The notes: generated by a model from the letters alone, not told the origin. Counted from the first letter of the stretch, positions 1 to 6,918 are shown. The stretch: 10,978 nt of DNA from JBEHWX01 sp048498995 (GCA_048498995.1 JBEHWX010000147.1:1-10978), one strand, 5' to 3'. Numbers and translations: made by a program.

Positions 1-202
1 CAGCGCGCATCTTCAGCGCGCGCGTTTTCGTCGCACCAGGCGGGGCGGCCACTGGGGGCCGCCCGTACAGCGCATAGCTTTTCAGCGCGCTCGTCTGTCC
101 CAACGGCCACGGTCGGCCGTCCGCGCGACGTGTCGTGATGCGACCGGATCGACATGGGAAGGAGGCTAACTTCGAGCCCCGCCGCCGGTTGGTGAGCGGG
201 AG
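1..202. other. Upstream non-coding region of the phosphorylase gene
   Basis: No gene can be supported here. Short frames run in from the left edge, but none has recognisable content. Two small perfect hairpins are visible: GGGCGGCC (43-50) pairs with GGCCGCCC (57-64), and ACGGCC (103-108) pairs with GGCCGT (115-120). Neither is followed by a T-run, so neither is a convincing terminator. The 10-mer TTCAGCGCGC occurs twice, at 12-21 and 81-90. An AAGGAGG sequence at 159-165 looks like a ribosome binding site but lies about 37 bases before the first usable start at 203, with an in-frame TAA at 167-169 between them. Confidence 0.4.
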
Positions 203-1057
203 ATGGCGAAGCTCACGCAACAGGCTACAGACATGACTCTTCGCGAACAGATGGCCGTTGCCGCCGACGCGGTGCGGCGGGAATGCGAGCTCGTCCCGGA
301 GGTCGCGATCATCCTCGGCACCGGGCTCGGCCACCTTGCCGAGGCGATCGACGTCGAGGCGGTGATTCCGTACGATCGTATACCGGACTTCCCGCGGCCG
401 ACGGTGGAGAGCCACGCCGGCCGCCTGATTCTCGGACGTCTCGGCGGCCGCCCGGTACTGGCGATGCAGGGTCGCTTCCACTACTACGAGGGATACGACA
501 TGCGCCGGATCACCTTTCCGGTGCGGGTGGCCTGGGAGCTCGGCGCGCGCGATCTCGTCGTTACCGGCGCCTCGGGCGGGATGAACCCGCTCTACCGGCG
601 CGGCGATCTGGTGCTGATCGACGACCACATCAACCTCCTCGGCGACAACCCGCTGATCGGCCCGAACGACGAGACGCTCGGACCGCGCTTTCCCGACATG
701 TCGGAGCCCTACAGCCGCGAGCTCGGGATGCTGGCCGAGAAGGTGGCGCTCCGCGAGCGGATCAAGCTGCAGCGGGGCGTCTACGTGGCCGTGGCCGGTC
801 CGAACCTGGAGACGCGCGCCGAGTATCGTTTCCTCCGCGCCATCGGCGCCGACATGGTGGGGATGAGCACGGTGCCCGAGGTGATCGTGGCGCGGCACAT
901 GTCGATGCGGGTGCTCGGCCTGTCGATCATCACCGACGAATGTTTTCCCGACAGCCTCGCTCCGGTGGACGTCGCGGAGATCATCGCCGCGGCGCGCGCC
1001 GCCGAGCCATCGTTGACCGCGATCGTCGCGGGGGTGATCGCGGAGCCTCGCGGGTGA
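203..1057 (+). CDS. punA: Purine nucleoside phosphorylase (trimeric PNP-II/MTAP family)
   Basis: This cytoplasmic purine-salvage enzyme cleaves purine (deoxy)nucleosides with phosphate to give the free base and (deoxy)ribose 1-phosphate. At 284 residues it matches the usual family length. Family motifs appear in order: the phosphate loop LGTGLG (Thr40, where many members have Ser), SHAGR with His71, QGRFHYYEGY with Arg91 and His93, the VTGASGG strand, AGPNLETRAEY with Glu203 (equivalent to human Glu201, which contacts the base), and GMSTVPEVIVARH with Met221 and Ser222. The residue aligned with human Asn243 is Asp245 (SIITDECF), which may alter base preference. ATG 203 is the first start after an in-frame TAA at 167-169. 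ATG codons at 233 and 251 are alternatives, because the purine-rich GGGAG abuts ATG 203 rather than sitting at normal spacing. The gene appears to stand alone. The family call is firm; substrate range is not. Confidence 0.95.
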   Translation: MAKLTQQATDMTLREQMAVAADAVRRECELVPEVAIILGTGLGHLAEAIDVEAVIPYDRIPDFPRPTVESHAGRLILGRLGGRPVLAMQGRFHYYEGYDMRRITFPVRVAWELGARDLVVTGASGGMNPLYRRGDLVLIDDHINLLGDNPLIGPNDETLGPRFPDMSEPYSRELGMLAEKVALRERIKLQRGVYVAVAGPNLETRAEYRFLRAIGADMVGMSTVPEVIVARHMSMRVLGLSIITDECFPDSLAPVDVAEIIAAARAAEPSLTAIVAGVIAEPRG

Positions 1058-1061
1058 ACGA

Positions 1062-1101
1062 CGCGTGACCAACACGCGAGCGTTCGTTGCCGCCAATTTT
1101 T
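1062..1101 (+). terminator. Possible weak terminator after the phosphorylase gene
   Basis: CGCGTG (1062-1067) and CACGCG (1073-1078) form a perfect 6-bp stem with loop ACCAA, five bases after the stop codon. A run of five T lies at 1097-1101. That run is about 18 bases beyond the stem, too far for a canonical intrinsic terminator, so the call is tentative. Confidence 0.3.
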
Positions 1102-1275
1102 CATGGAGCGTGTGGGCGGATTCCCGTCCCGCTCGGAATTCCCATCGTGCTCCGTGGCACGGGGATCAGCCGGTGGACGATCCACCTCTCGCGTCAGCGC
1201 GCTCAGGATGAGCGGATGGGAGCAGGAGCGCGAGGGCGGTGGCAGGAGCGCCATGGCGGGGACGCCAGAGTAGGA

Positions 1276-1385
1276 GTGCGCGTGAAAGAGCGCCCGGGTG
1301 TGCGTGAAAGAGCGCACGGGTGTGCGTGAAAGAGCGCACGGGTGCGCGTGAAAGAGCGCCCGGGTGTGCGTGAAAGAGCGCACGC
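1276..1385. repeat. Tandem repeat, five copies of a 22-bp unit
   Basis: Five contiguous units start at 1276, 1298, 1320, 1342 and 1364. Each contains the invariant core GTGAAAGAGCGC. Copies 1 and 4 are identical (GTGCGC before the core, CCGG after it). Copies 2 and 3 are identical to each other (GTGTGC before, ACGG after). Copy 5 matches copies 2 and 3 except for its last base. Each unit can fold into a short imperfect hairpin of GTGYGC with GCGCMC around the loop GTGAAAGA. Because 22 is not a multiple of three, the repeat shifts reading frame at every copy, which argues against a protein repeat. There are no spacers, so it is not a CRISPR array. The array begins about 220 bases after the phosphorylase stop. 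Confidence 0.95.
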
Positions 1386-1442
1386 TGAAGACGTGCGCCT
1401 ACCATCGTGTCTACCACAGGCGCCGAACATCGCGGTTCGCGC

Positions 1443-1452
1443 ATGATATCAT
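1443..1452. promoter_or_regulatory. Perfect 10-bp palindrome, candidate operator
   Basis: ATGATATCAT is a perfect inverted repeat in a locally AT-richer patch, about 310 bases before the start of the small gene. The direct repeat ATCATCCC overlaps and follows it. Its position would suit an operator or promoter region, but no matching promoter or regulator gene is visible. Confidence 0.2.
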
Positions 1453-1624
1453 CCCGATCACATCATCCCCACTTCTCTCTATTGTCCGATGGTAATACGC
1501 GTCACGATGGGGGGCGCGACTCGGCATGGACCGTCACGGATGGCGTGGATGCACGCCTGGCGGGGCCGCGGATGCCGCGCGTGGCGGTCCGGCGCGCGCC
1601 GGCGCGGGGCCGGGGGGCAGGTAA

Positions 1625-1669
1625 GCAAACCATAATTTGCCGGGCCTTCGACCGACGGTCTATGTTTGC
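1625..1669. promoter_or_regulatory. Imperfect dyad upstream of the small gene
   Basis: GCAAACCATA (1625-1634) is nearly the reverse complement of TATGTTTGC (1661-1669), with one base unpaired. Inside the dyad are GCAAA/TTTGC (1625-1629, 1636-1640) and GACC-GAC-GGTC (1650-1660). The element ends about 90 bases before ATG 1760. It could be a protein-binding site or a 5'-leader hairpin. The role is not known. Confidence 0.25.
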
Positions 1670-1759
1670 CCCCGTGAATGTCGACGCGGTATAGCGCTGA
1701 CGCCGCCGGAGGAAGCCCGGCGCGGGCGACGGCCGCAACACTACTGGATTCGGATTCCC

Positions 1760-2026
1760 ATGGCACGCAGCGATTATTCCCGCGAGACCGAGCGGAAGGT
1801 GGAGCGCCTTCTCTCGGAGCTGTACGACACGCTTCAGATCGAACGCCCGGAGGACCTCTACGGCTCCATCGTCATCGAGGCGAAGTATCAGGCGGGGAGG
1901 CCGATCGGCCAGGTCGACGTCAACGTCCGCTACGTGATGAAGCGGACCGACGTGGGCGGTGGTGCCCGACAGACGAGAAAGACGACGGTGCCGGTCAACG
2001 GCAACCTGAAGATGCCCCTTCCCTGA
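1760..2026 (+). CDS. Small conserved-looking protein of unknown function (88 aa)
   Basis: I do not recognise the family. The product begins MARSDYSRET and has a charged, probably amphipathic helix at residues 6-27 (ETERKVERLLSELYDTLQ). Two likely beta strands follow around residues 36-46 and 51-62 (GQVDVNVRYVMKR), then a Gly/Arg-rich turn and a short tail. There is no signal peptide, membrane segment or cysteine pair, so a cytoplasmic location is likely. Third codon positions are strongly G/C, as in the clear genes, which supports real coding. I chose ATG 1760 because the upstream extension to TTG 1637 is Arg/Pro-rich and looks non-coding. There is no good ribosome binding site at 1760: a GGAGGAA lies at 1708-1714, about 45 bases upstream. 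The gene stands alone between the repeat region and a terminator. Confidence 0.65.
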   Translation: MARSDYSRETERKVERLLSELYDTLQIERPEDLYGSIVIEAKYQAGRPIGQVDVNVRYVMKRTDVGGGARQTRKTTVPVNGNLKMPLP

Positions 2027-2217
2027 GAGAACGACCCGCCCGTGAGGGCTCATCGCCGACACATGCTCCCGAGCCCGGGAGTCGACCGAGCGGGAGCGCC
2101 CGCCTGATGGTGCGCGCTCCGAGTCGGGATCTTCCCACGCCCGGGGAGCTCGACGCGGTGAGCCGATAGAGTCAGTGGACCAGTAACAACGACGTAGTTC
2201 GGGAGCGTTGCGCACGC

Positions 2218-2266
2218 AAGCCCCGCTCGAGGATGCCGCATTCCGGCCGCCTCGGCGGGGCTTTTT
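2218..2266 (+). terminator. Strong intrinsic (Rho-independent) terminator
   Basis: AAGCCCCGC (2218-2226) pairs fully with GCGGGGCTT (2255-2263). After a single bulged T, CGAGG (2228-2232) pairs with CCTCG (2250-2254), giving a 14-bp stem. GCCG/CGGC (2235-2238, 2244-2247) can extend it further. A run of five T follows at 2262-2266. It would end + strand transcription about 190 bases after the small gene, isolating that gene from the surface-protein cluster. Confidence 0.85.
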
Positions 2267-2454
2267 CGTTGTCGCGCATGGCCCCCGCATGCATGAAGCC
2301 GACGGAGCCCGGGACGGGGCCCTCCGCGAGCGCCTCCGGACATCATCCGGAATGCCTCGGTCCGGATGGTCCTGAAGCGTTCGGCGCGACAACGAGCTGC
2401 GGTGACCGCTCCAGCAAGTTTCCTCTTCTCATCCTTCGTATCACAAATCCATTC

Positions 2455-2460
2455 GGAGAA
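2455..2460 (+). promoter_or_regulatory. Ribosome binding site fixing the beta-helix gene start
   Basis: GGAGAA lies five bases (counted from GGAG) before ATG 2464, and the signal peptide begins right at this ATG. This decides the start against the longer in-frame extension to ATG 2233, which would run through the terminator hairpin. Confidence 0.75.
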
Positions 2461-2463
2461 CTC

Positions 2464-4290
2464 ATGAACGTCAGATTCCTCGCTTGGGCCTGCGCGGGCA
2501 TCCTCGCACTCGGAGCATCTGCCGCCTCGGCGCAGATCGTCCCCGGAGCGACCGCCCTTCCGGACTCCATTACCTCGAACATGACGCTGACCTCGGGCAA
2601 CGTGTACCAGATGGTCAACACCGTCAAGGTCGGCCCGGGCGTGACGCTCACCATCGAGCCGGGCGTCATCATCTACGGCAACAAGAACGGAACCCGCTCG
2701 GCGCTCCAGGTCGAGCGCGGCGGCAAGATCTACGCCGTCGGCACCTCGCAGCGTCCGATCATCTTCACCTCCGCTCAGCCGCAGGGCGCCAAGGCGCTCG
2801 GTGACTGGGGCGGCCTGATCCTCCTCGGCAAGGCGACGATCAACCCGACCGGCGGCACCGCCGTGATCGAGGGTGGCACCAACGGCATCTACGGCGGCAC
2901 CGACGACGCCGACTCCTCGGGCGTGATGCGCTACGTCCGCGTCGAGTACGGCGGCCTGGCCTTCTCGCCGAACAACGAGATCAACGGCATGACCTTCGGC
3001 GGCGTCGGCAACCGCACCAAGATCGACCACATCCAGGTCAGCTACGCCAACGACGATTCCTACGAGTGGTTCGGCGGCACGCTCAACGCCAAGTACCTGA
3101 TCGCCTGGAGCGGACTGGACGACGACTTCGATACCGACTTCGGTTTCCGCGGCCATCTGCAGTTCCTCTTCTCGATGCGCGACTCCACCATCCACGACGT
3201 CTCCGGCTCCAACGGCATGGAGGCCGACAACGACGCCACCGGCACGCTTTCGACGCCGAACTCCAACCCGGTGATCTCCAACCTGACGCAGGTCGGTCCG
3301 TTCACCGACACGCTGCAGCACGCCACGGCCAGCCCGCAGTGGGGCCGCCAGGGTCACTGGCGCCGCAGCACCCGCTACGGCCTGTTCAACTCGGTCCTGA
3401 GCGGCTTCCCGACCGGCCTGCAGCTCGACGGCGCCCTCGGCGATCTCGACTCGGTCTTCGTGGTCAACGGCGGCACCTGCCCGCAGCCGACGCTGCTGCG
3501 CATCAAGAACACGGTCGTCACCGGCAACTACAACAAGTACGTCAGCGTCGCCGGCAGCGGCCCGCTCACGCTGGCCGACGCGCAGAGCTGGTTCGCCTGC
3601 TCCGGCAGCGGCAACACCTACGCCGGCAACCACGACCAGACCGGCCTGAACGCCGTTGCCCAGTCGAGCCTGAGCAGCCCGGATCCGCGTCCGAGCCTCA
3701 GCTCCCCGGTGGCCACCGGCACGAACTATCAGGACGGCATGCTGGCCGACGCCAACAACTTCCACTTCGACAGCGTGAGCTATAAGGGTGCCTTCGACCC
3801 GAACGCGGCGCGCAACGCGCAGTGGGACGCCAACTGGACGAACTACAGCCCGGCCCGCACCACCTACGTCGGTCTCAAGCGCGGCTGGAACCTGATCGGC
3901 CTGGCCAACACGCCGGCCTCGGCGCACAAGGACTCGGTGTTCCGCTTCGCCAGCTCGAACGCCTTCCGCTACAACGCCGGCTACACGGCCGACAACGTTC
4001 TGGACGCGGGCGTCGGCTACTTCGTGAAGCTCGACTCCAGCTACGTCGTCGAGCAGGTCGGCGCCGCGGTCTCCCTGCCGCAGACGGTGAACGTCGTCGC
4101 CGGCTGGAACCTGATCTCGACCGGCTCGTCGCAGGCGGCCACGGCCTCGGCCACGACCGTCTCGGGCACCACGATCCAGTCGAGCTTCTTCGGCTTCAAC
4201 GGCTCCTACGTGGCAGCCACGGTTCTCGAGCCGGGCAAGGCCTACTGGGTCAAGTGCTCGGCCTCCGGCACGCTCACGTTCAACCCGTAA
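2464..4290 (+). CDS. Secreted beta-helix-like surface protein with tandem GWNLI modules
   Basis: The 608-residue product starts with a signal peptide (MNVRFLAWACAGILALGASA, cleavage near ASA/QIV at residue 23). Its body resembles right-handed beta-helix proteins: VTLTIEPGV (60-68), GDWGGLILLG (113-122), RYVRVEYGG (156-164), DDSYEWFGGT (197-206) and the acidic cluster DDDFDTD (219-225), which could bind calcium. I recall close relatives in Bacteroidota, often encoded beside a TonB-dependent receptor and sometimes mislabelled multidrug transporter. The C-terminus holds two similar units beginning GWNLIG (474) and GWNLIS (547) and ending in GYFVK and YWVK. No T9SS type A tail is seen, so how it stays at the surface is unclear. 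Codon choice is extremely biased to C/G-ending codons (Asn almost always AAC), suggesting high expression. It is the first gene of the cluster. Location is well supported; molecular function is unknown. Confidence 0.85.
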   Translation: MNVRFLAWACAGILALGASAASAQIVPGATALPDSITSNMTLTSGNVYQMVNTVKVGPGVTLTIEPGVIIYGNKNGTRSALQVERGGKIYAVGTSQRPIIFTSAQPQGAKALGDWGGLILLGKATINPTGGTAVIEGGTNGIYGGTDDADSSGVMRYVRVEYGGLAFSPNNEINGMTFGGVGNRTKIDHIQVSYANDDSYEWFGGTLNAKYLIAWSGLDDDFDTDFGFRGHLQFLFSMRDSTIHDVSGSNGMEADNDATGTLSTPNSNPVISNLTQVGPFTDTLQHATASPQWGRQGHWRRSTRYGLFNSVLSGFPTGLQLDGALGDLDSVFVVNGGTCPQPTLLRIKNTVVTGNYNKYVSVAGSGPLTLADAQSWFACSGSGNTYAGNHDQTGLNAVAQSSLSSPDPRPSLSSPVATGTNYQDGMLADANNFHFDSVSYKGAFDPNAARNAQWDANWTNYSPARTTYVGLKRGWNLIGLANTPASAHKDSVFRFASSNAFRYNAGYTADNVLDAGVGYFVKLDSSYVVEQVGAAVSLPQTVNVVAGWNLISTGSSQAATASATTVSGTTIQSSFFGFNGSYVAATVLEPGKAYWVKCSASGTLTFNP

Positions 4291-4338
4291 CCTTCCTCAC
4301 ATCCCTGTACACACGTATATCATCCTCAGATCATATCT

Positions 4339-6666
4339 ATGAAGAACCTCAATAAGCTCTTCAACATCCTGGCTCTGGCCATGGTGATGGCTTTCGTGGG
4401 GAACGCCGCGTTCGCTCAGGTGGCCTCGAGCATCAAGCTCGTCGTCAAGAACAGCGGCACGGGGGGCGATCTCGGCCAGGACACGCTCTACTTCGGCGTG
4501 AACTCCACCGGCACCAACGGCATCGACGCCTCGCTCGGCGAGGAAGAGCTCCCGCCGGTGCCCCCGTCGCAGGTGTTCGACACCCGCTGGACGAACGTTC
4601 CCGGCACCAGCTTCGGCGAGGGCGTCAAGAAGAACTTCCGCGCCTACGCCACTTCCTCGCAGTTGGACACCTTCAAGGTGAAGTTCCAGGCCGGCACCGG
4701 CGGCTACCCGATCATCATCTCCTGGCCGGCCGGGCTCTCCAGCTACTTCGGCACGGCGGTGATCAAGGCCGGGTCGCTCACGGTGAACATGCTCAGCTCG
4801 ACCTCGATCACGATCACCGATGTCGATCAGTCGACGGCCACGATCTACACGACGAGCCCGACGGCCCCGGCCACCGGCGTCTCGATCACCGGCCTGAACT
4901 TCGGCGTCGTCGGCTTCCCGACCCCGGGCCAGGCCACCGACACCGTCACGATCACCAACAGCACCGTCTCCTCGGTCACGGTCGATTCGGTGGTGACGAC
5001 CAACGGCGCCTTCACGATCCTCTCGCCGAGCTTCCCGCAGTCGGTCGCCGGCAACGGCGGCACGCTCAAGGTCGCCGTCCGCTTCACCGCCTCCGGCAAC
5101 GGATCGGTCACCGGCCAGATCACGGCCTATCACAACGGCCCGAGCTCGCCGGCCACCGGCTCGCTCTCGGCCGTCGCCAGCAACGGCGAGGGTCTCTACT
5201 TCCTCGAGACGAACACGACCGCCTACGACAACCGCTCGGGACAGTTCATGAACGTGGTCGGCATGAAGTACTCGAACTCCACGCCGCTCCAGGGTCTGCA
5301 GTTCAAGATCACGGTGCCGAACAAGTACCTGAACGTCAAGAAGGTCGAGCTCGGCTCGGCGATCACCAACCCGACCGACTGGCAGTTCGATTACGAGGTC
5401 TCCCGCGCCGCCAGCTCGGCCGAGGTGACCGTGGTGCTCTACGGCAACGACTCGACGGTCAACCTGCCGGCCGGCACCTACGACAGCCTCTTCGTGGTCC
5501 GTCTCGACGTGGCCAACATCAAGGTCTGCAACGACTCGCTCGGCGGCGACAAGATCGACGCGGTGATGGGACTGGGTAGCGTGAAGTCGGCGCTGGCGAC
5601 CAGCCTCGGCGAGACCGCCGGCGTGGGCGTCGACGGCAACCGCGACACGACCACCTACACGATCTACAACACCTCGTCGCGCGGCGACGTGAACTGCGAC
5701 GATCGCGTGGACATTCTCGACCTGCTGATGATCAACGACGCCTCGCTCGGCCGGATCTCGCTGGCCCCGTGGCAGCGCAACCGCGCCGACCTGGCCCCGT
5801 GGAGCCTGGTCTGGCAGCAGCCGAACACCTTCTTCACCGACGCCAGCAACTACGGCGACGGCCTGGTCAACATCCAGGACGTGGTCCTGTTCGCCAACGC
5901 GATCCTGAACGAGGCGTGGCCGGATACCTACCCGCTCAGCCGCATCATCCGTCAGGATGACGCCGACGGCTCGAACGAGATCCACTCCTCGTTCGCCAGC
6001 CCGGCCGCCTACGACGTGAAGTTCACCTACTACGTCGATCGCTCCGGCGTCCGCGTGCAGATGAACAACGTGGTTCCGGTGAAGGGCTTCCAGATGAAGC
6101 TCAGCGCCCAGGGCGCTCCGGCCGGCCTCCAGGCCCAGGTCGCCGAGCAGCTCCAGGGGAAGTTCCTGGTGCAGACCAAGGTGGTCAACAACGAGATCCG
6201 TCTGCTGGCGCTCTCCCTCTCCGGTGAGCCGATCAGCCCGGCCGACTTCCAGCTCCTGCAGCTGGCGTTCGACGTGGCCAACGTCGAGGGAACCGGCGTG
6301 ATCGAGCCGATCACCGCCGGCGGCAGCGACAACGAGCAGCTGAAGGTCGAGTACGAGGTGATCCGCTCGACCTCCGGCGTGGCCCGCGAGGAGCTCTCGC
6401 CGGTGGCCGGCATGACCTCGTCGCCGAACCCGGCCAAGGACGCCGCCATCCTCAGCTACACGCTGAGCACCGGCGCCAACGTGAGCGTGGTCGTCACCGA
6501 CGCCCGCGGTCATGAGGTCGCCCGCCTCGTCGACGGCGTCCGCCAGGATGCCGGCTCGCACGCCGTCCGCTTCGACGCCGCCGGGCTTCCGGCCGGCGCC
6601 TACTTCTGGACGCTGACGACCGACGGGATGGTGACGAAGACGCAGAAGGTGGTGATCGCCCGCTGA
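4339..6666 (+). CDS. Secreted modular protein: ASH-like, cohesin-like, dockerin-like, T9SS-type tail
   Basis: This is a 775-residue secreted protein. Residues 1-26 are a signal peptide (cleavage near AFA/QVA). Residues 35-170 form an N-terminal module with LGEEELPPVPPSQVFDTRW (66-84), shared with the next gene. Residues 177-281 resemble an ASH/choice-of-anchor D Ig-like domain (TGLNFGVVG, TDTVTITN). Residues 284-440 look cohesin-like. Residues 449-461 form a textbook dockerin-type calcium loop (Asp450, Asn452, Asp454, Asp461). A second, degenerate loop YGDGLVNIQD ends at Asp514, unusually far from the first. Residues 555-675 look like a second cohesin-like region. Residues 695-775 are a T9SS type A/FlgD-like Ig tail (SSPNP, then LPAGAYFWTL). 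No Shine-Dalgarno sequence precedes ATG 4339; the 48-base leader is about 44% G+C. Biased codons suggest high expression. I see no enzyme domain, so a surface scaffold is the best guess. The domain calls are by eye. Confidence 0.85.
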   Translation: MKNLNKLFNILALAMVMAFVGNAAFAQVASSIKLVVKNSGTGGDLGQDTLYFGVNSTGTNGIDASLGEEELPPVPPSQVFDTRWTNVPGTSFGEGVKKNFRAYATSSQLDTFKVKFQAGTGGYPIIISWPAGLSSYFGTAVIKAGSLTVNMLSSTSITITDVDQSTATIYTTSPTAPATGVSITGLNFGVVGFPTPGQATDTVTITNSTVSSVTVDSVVTTNGAFTILSPSFPQSVAGNGGTLKVAVRFTASGNGSVTGQITAYHNGPSSPATGSLSAVASNGEGLYFLETNTTAYDNRSGQFMNVVGMKYSNSTPLQGLQFKITVPNKYLNVKKVELGSAITNPTDWQFDYEVSRAASSAEVTVVLYGNDSTVNLPAGTYDSLFVVRLDVANIKVCNDSLGGDKIDAVMGLGSVKSALATSLGETAGVGVDGNRDTTTYTIYNTSSRGDVNCDDRVDILDLLMINDASLGRISLAPWQRNRADLAPWSLVWQQPNTFFTDASNYGDGLVNIQDVVLFANAILNEAWPDTYPLSRIIRQDDADGSNEIHSSFASPAAYDVKFTYYVDRSGVRVQMNNVVPVKGFQMKLSAQGAPAGLQAQVAEQLQGKFLVQTKVVNNEIRLLALSLSGEPISPADFQLLQLAFDVANVEGTGVIEPITAGGSDNEQLKVEYEVIRSTSGVAREELSPVAGMTSSPNPAKDAAILSYTLSTGANVSVVVTDARGHEVARLVDGVRQDAGSHAVRFDAAGLPAGAYFWTLTTDGMVTKTQKVVIAR

Positions 6667-6728
6667 TCGCCTCCATGACTCGGAGCGTCGGCGGGCACGA
6701 TCCGCGCGGCCGCTCCGGGCACCGAGTC

Positions 6729-6777
6729 TCGACAGCCGCCAGCCACCCCGCGCAGGGGATGGCTGGCGGCATGTCGA
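6729..6777 (+). terminator. Large hairpin, possible terminator or mRNA-stabilising stem
   Basis: TCGACA (6729-6734) pairs with TGTCGA (6772-6777), CCGCCAGCCA (6736-6745) with TGGCTGGCGG (6760-6769), and CCCC (6746-6749) with GGGG (6755-6758), around the loop GCGCA. That gives about 20 pairs with only small bulges. There is no T-run after it, so it is not a standard intrinsic terminator. It could protect the 3' end of the upstream mRNA, lower downstream expression or act in Rho-dependent ending. Confidence 0.5.
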
Positions 6778-6913
6778 CACACCGGAGGAGAGAGGGGCCC
6801 CGGCGCGGGATCCGCCGAAGGGTGCGCCCCACGTCCCGATCGCTCGCCGGCCCACCGACGCGCGGGAGACGCGAGCTCCCGCAACCATGACAGGCAACTA
6901 CCTACTTGCAATC

Positions 6914-6918
6914 AGGAG
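6914..6918 (+). promoter_or_regulatory. Ribosome binding site of the 280-residue protein
   Basis: AGGAG lies 11 bases before ATG 6930 and supports that start over the in-frame TTG at 6906, which lies upstream of this site. Confidence 0.6.

Larger units (their letters stand above)
1058..1759. other. 702-bp stretch without a convincing gene
   Basis: The frames open here have no recognisable content and include low-complexity translations of the tandem repeat. The stretch holds the five-copy 22-bp repeat at 1276-1385. Just before it, GCAGGAGCGC occurs twice (1222-1231 and 1242-1251). A lower-GC patch around 1440-1500 contains the perfect palindrome ATGATATCAT (1443-1452) and two copies of ATCATCCC. 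An imperfect dyad at 1625-1669 precedes the small gene. The stretch probably contains the promoter of that gene, but I cannot place -35 and -10 boxes with confidence. Confidence 0.5.
2027..2463. other. 437-bp intergenic region with hairpins and a terminator
   Basis: No protein gene is supported. Between the small gene and the terminator lie two adjacent tight hairpins: CTCCCG-AGCC-CGGGAG (2066-2081) and GCGGG-AGCG-CCCGC (2090-2103). The strong terminator at 2218-2266 closes this half. The second half (2267-2463) is the leader of the beta-helix gene. It carries the palindromic hexamer TCCGGA three times (2335, 2346, 2361); the first two can pair as a 6-bp hairpin with loop CATCA. The last 50 bases before the gene are AT-richer and probably contain its promoter, though I cannot assign boxes. 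Confidence 0.45.

Noticed and set aside
1276..1385. CRISPR array or protein-coding repeat
   Set aside because: Units are contiguous with no spacers, and the 22-bp period shifts frame each copy, so the His/Thr/Arg-rich minus-strand translations are artefacts.
1407..1694. A 95-codon + strand open frame in the intergenic region
   Set aside because: It has no domain, no ribosome binding site and unbiased third codon positions.
2170..2226. Possible tRNA-like element (GTTCG near 2197) before the terminator
   Set aside because: No acceptor, anticodon or T arm can be paired around it.
2233..2463. N-terminal extension of the beta-helix protein to ATG 2233
   Set aside because: It would start inside the terminator hairpin and put 77 residues before an obvious signal peptide; ATG 2464 has GGAG at good spacing.
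2050..3927. A 625-codon open frame on the minus strand opposite the beta-helix gene
   Set aside because: The translation is biased and repeat-like with no domains, and it runs across the terminator.
4297..6897. An 866-codon open frame on the minus strand antisense to the modular protein
   Set aside because: It has the same composition artefact; the + strand gene has a signal peptide, clear domains and sorting tail.
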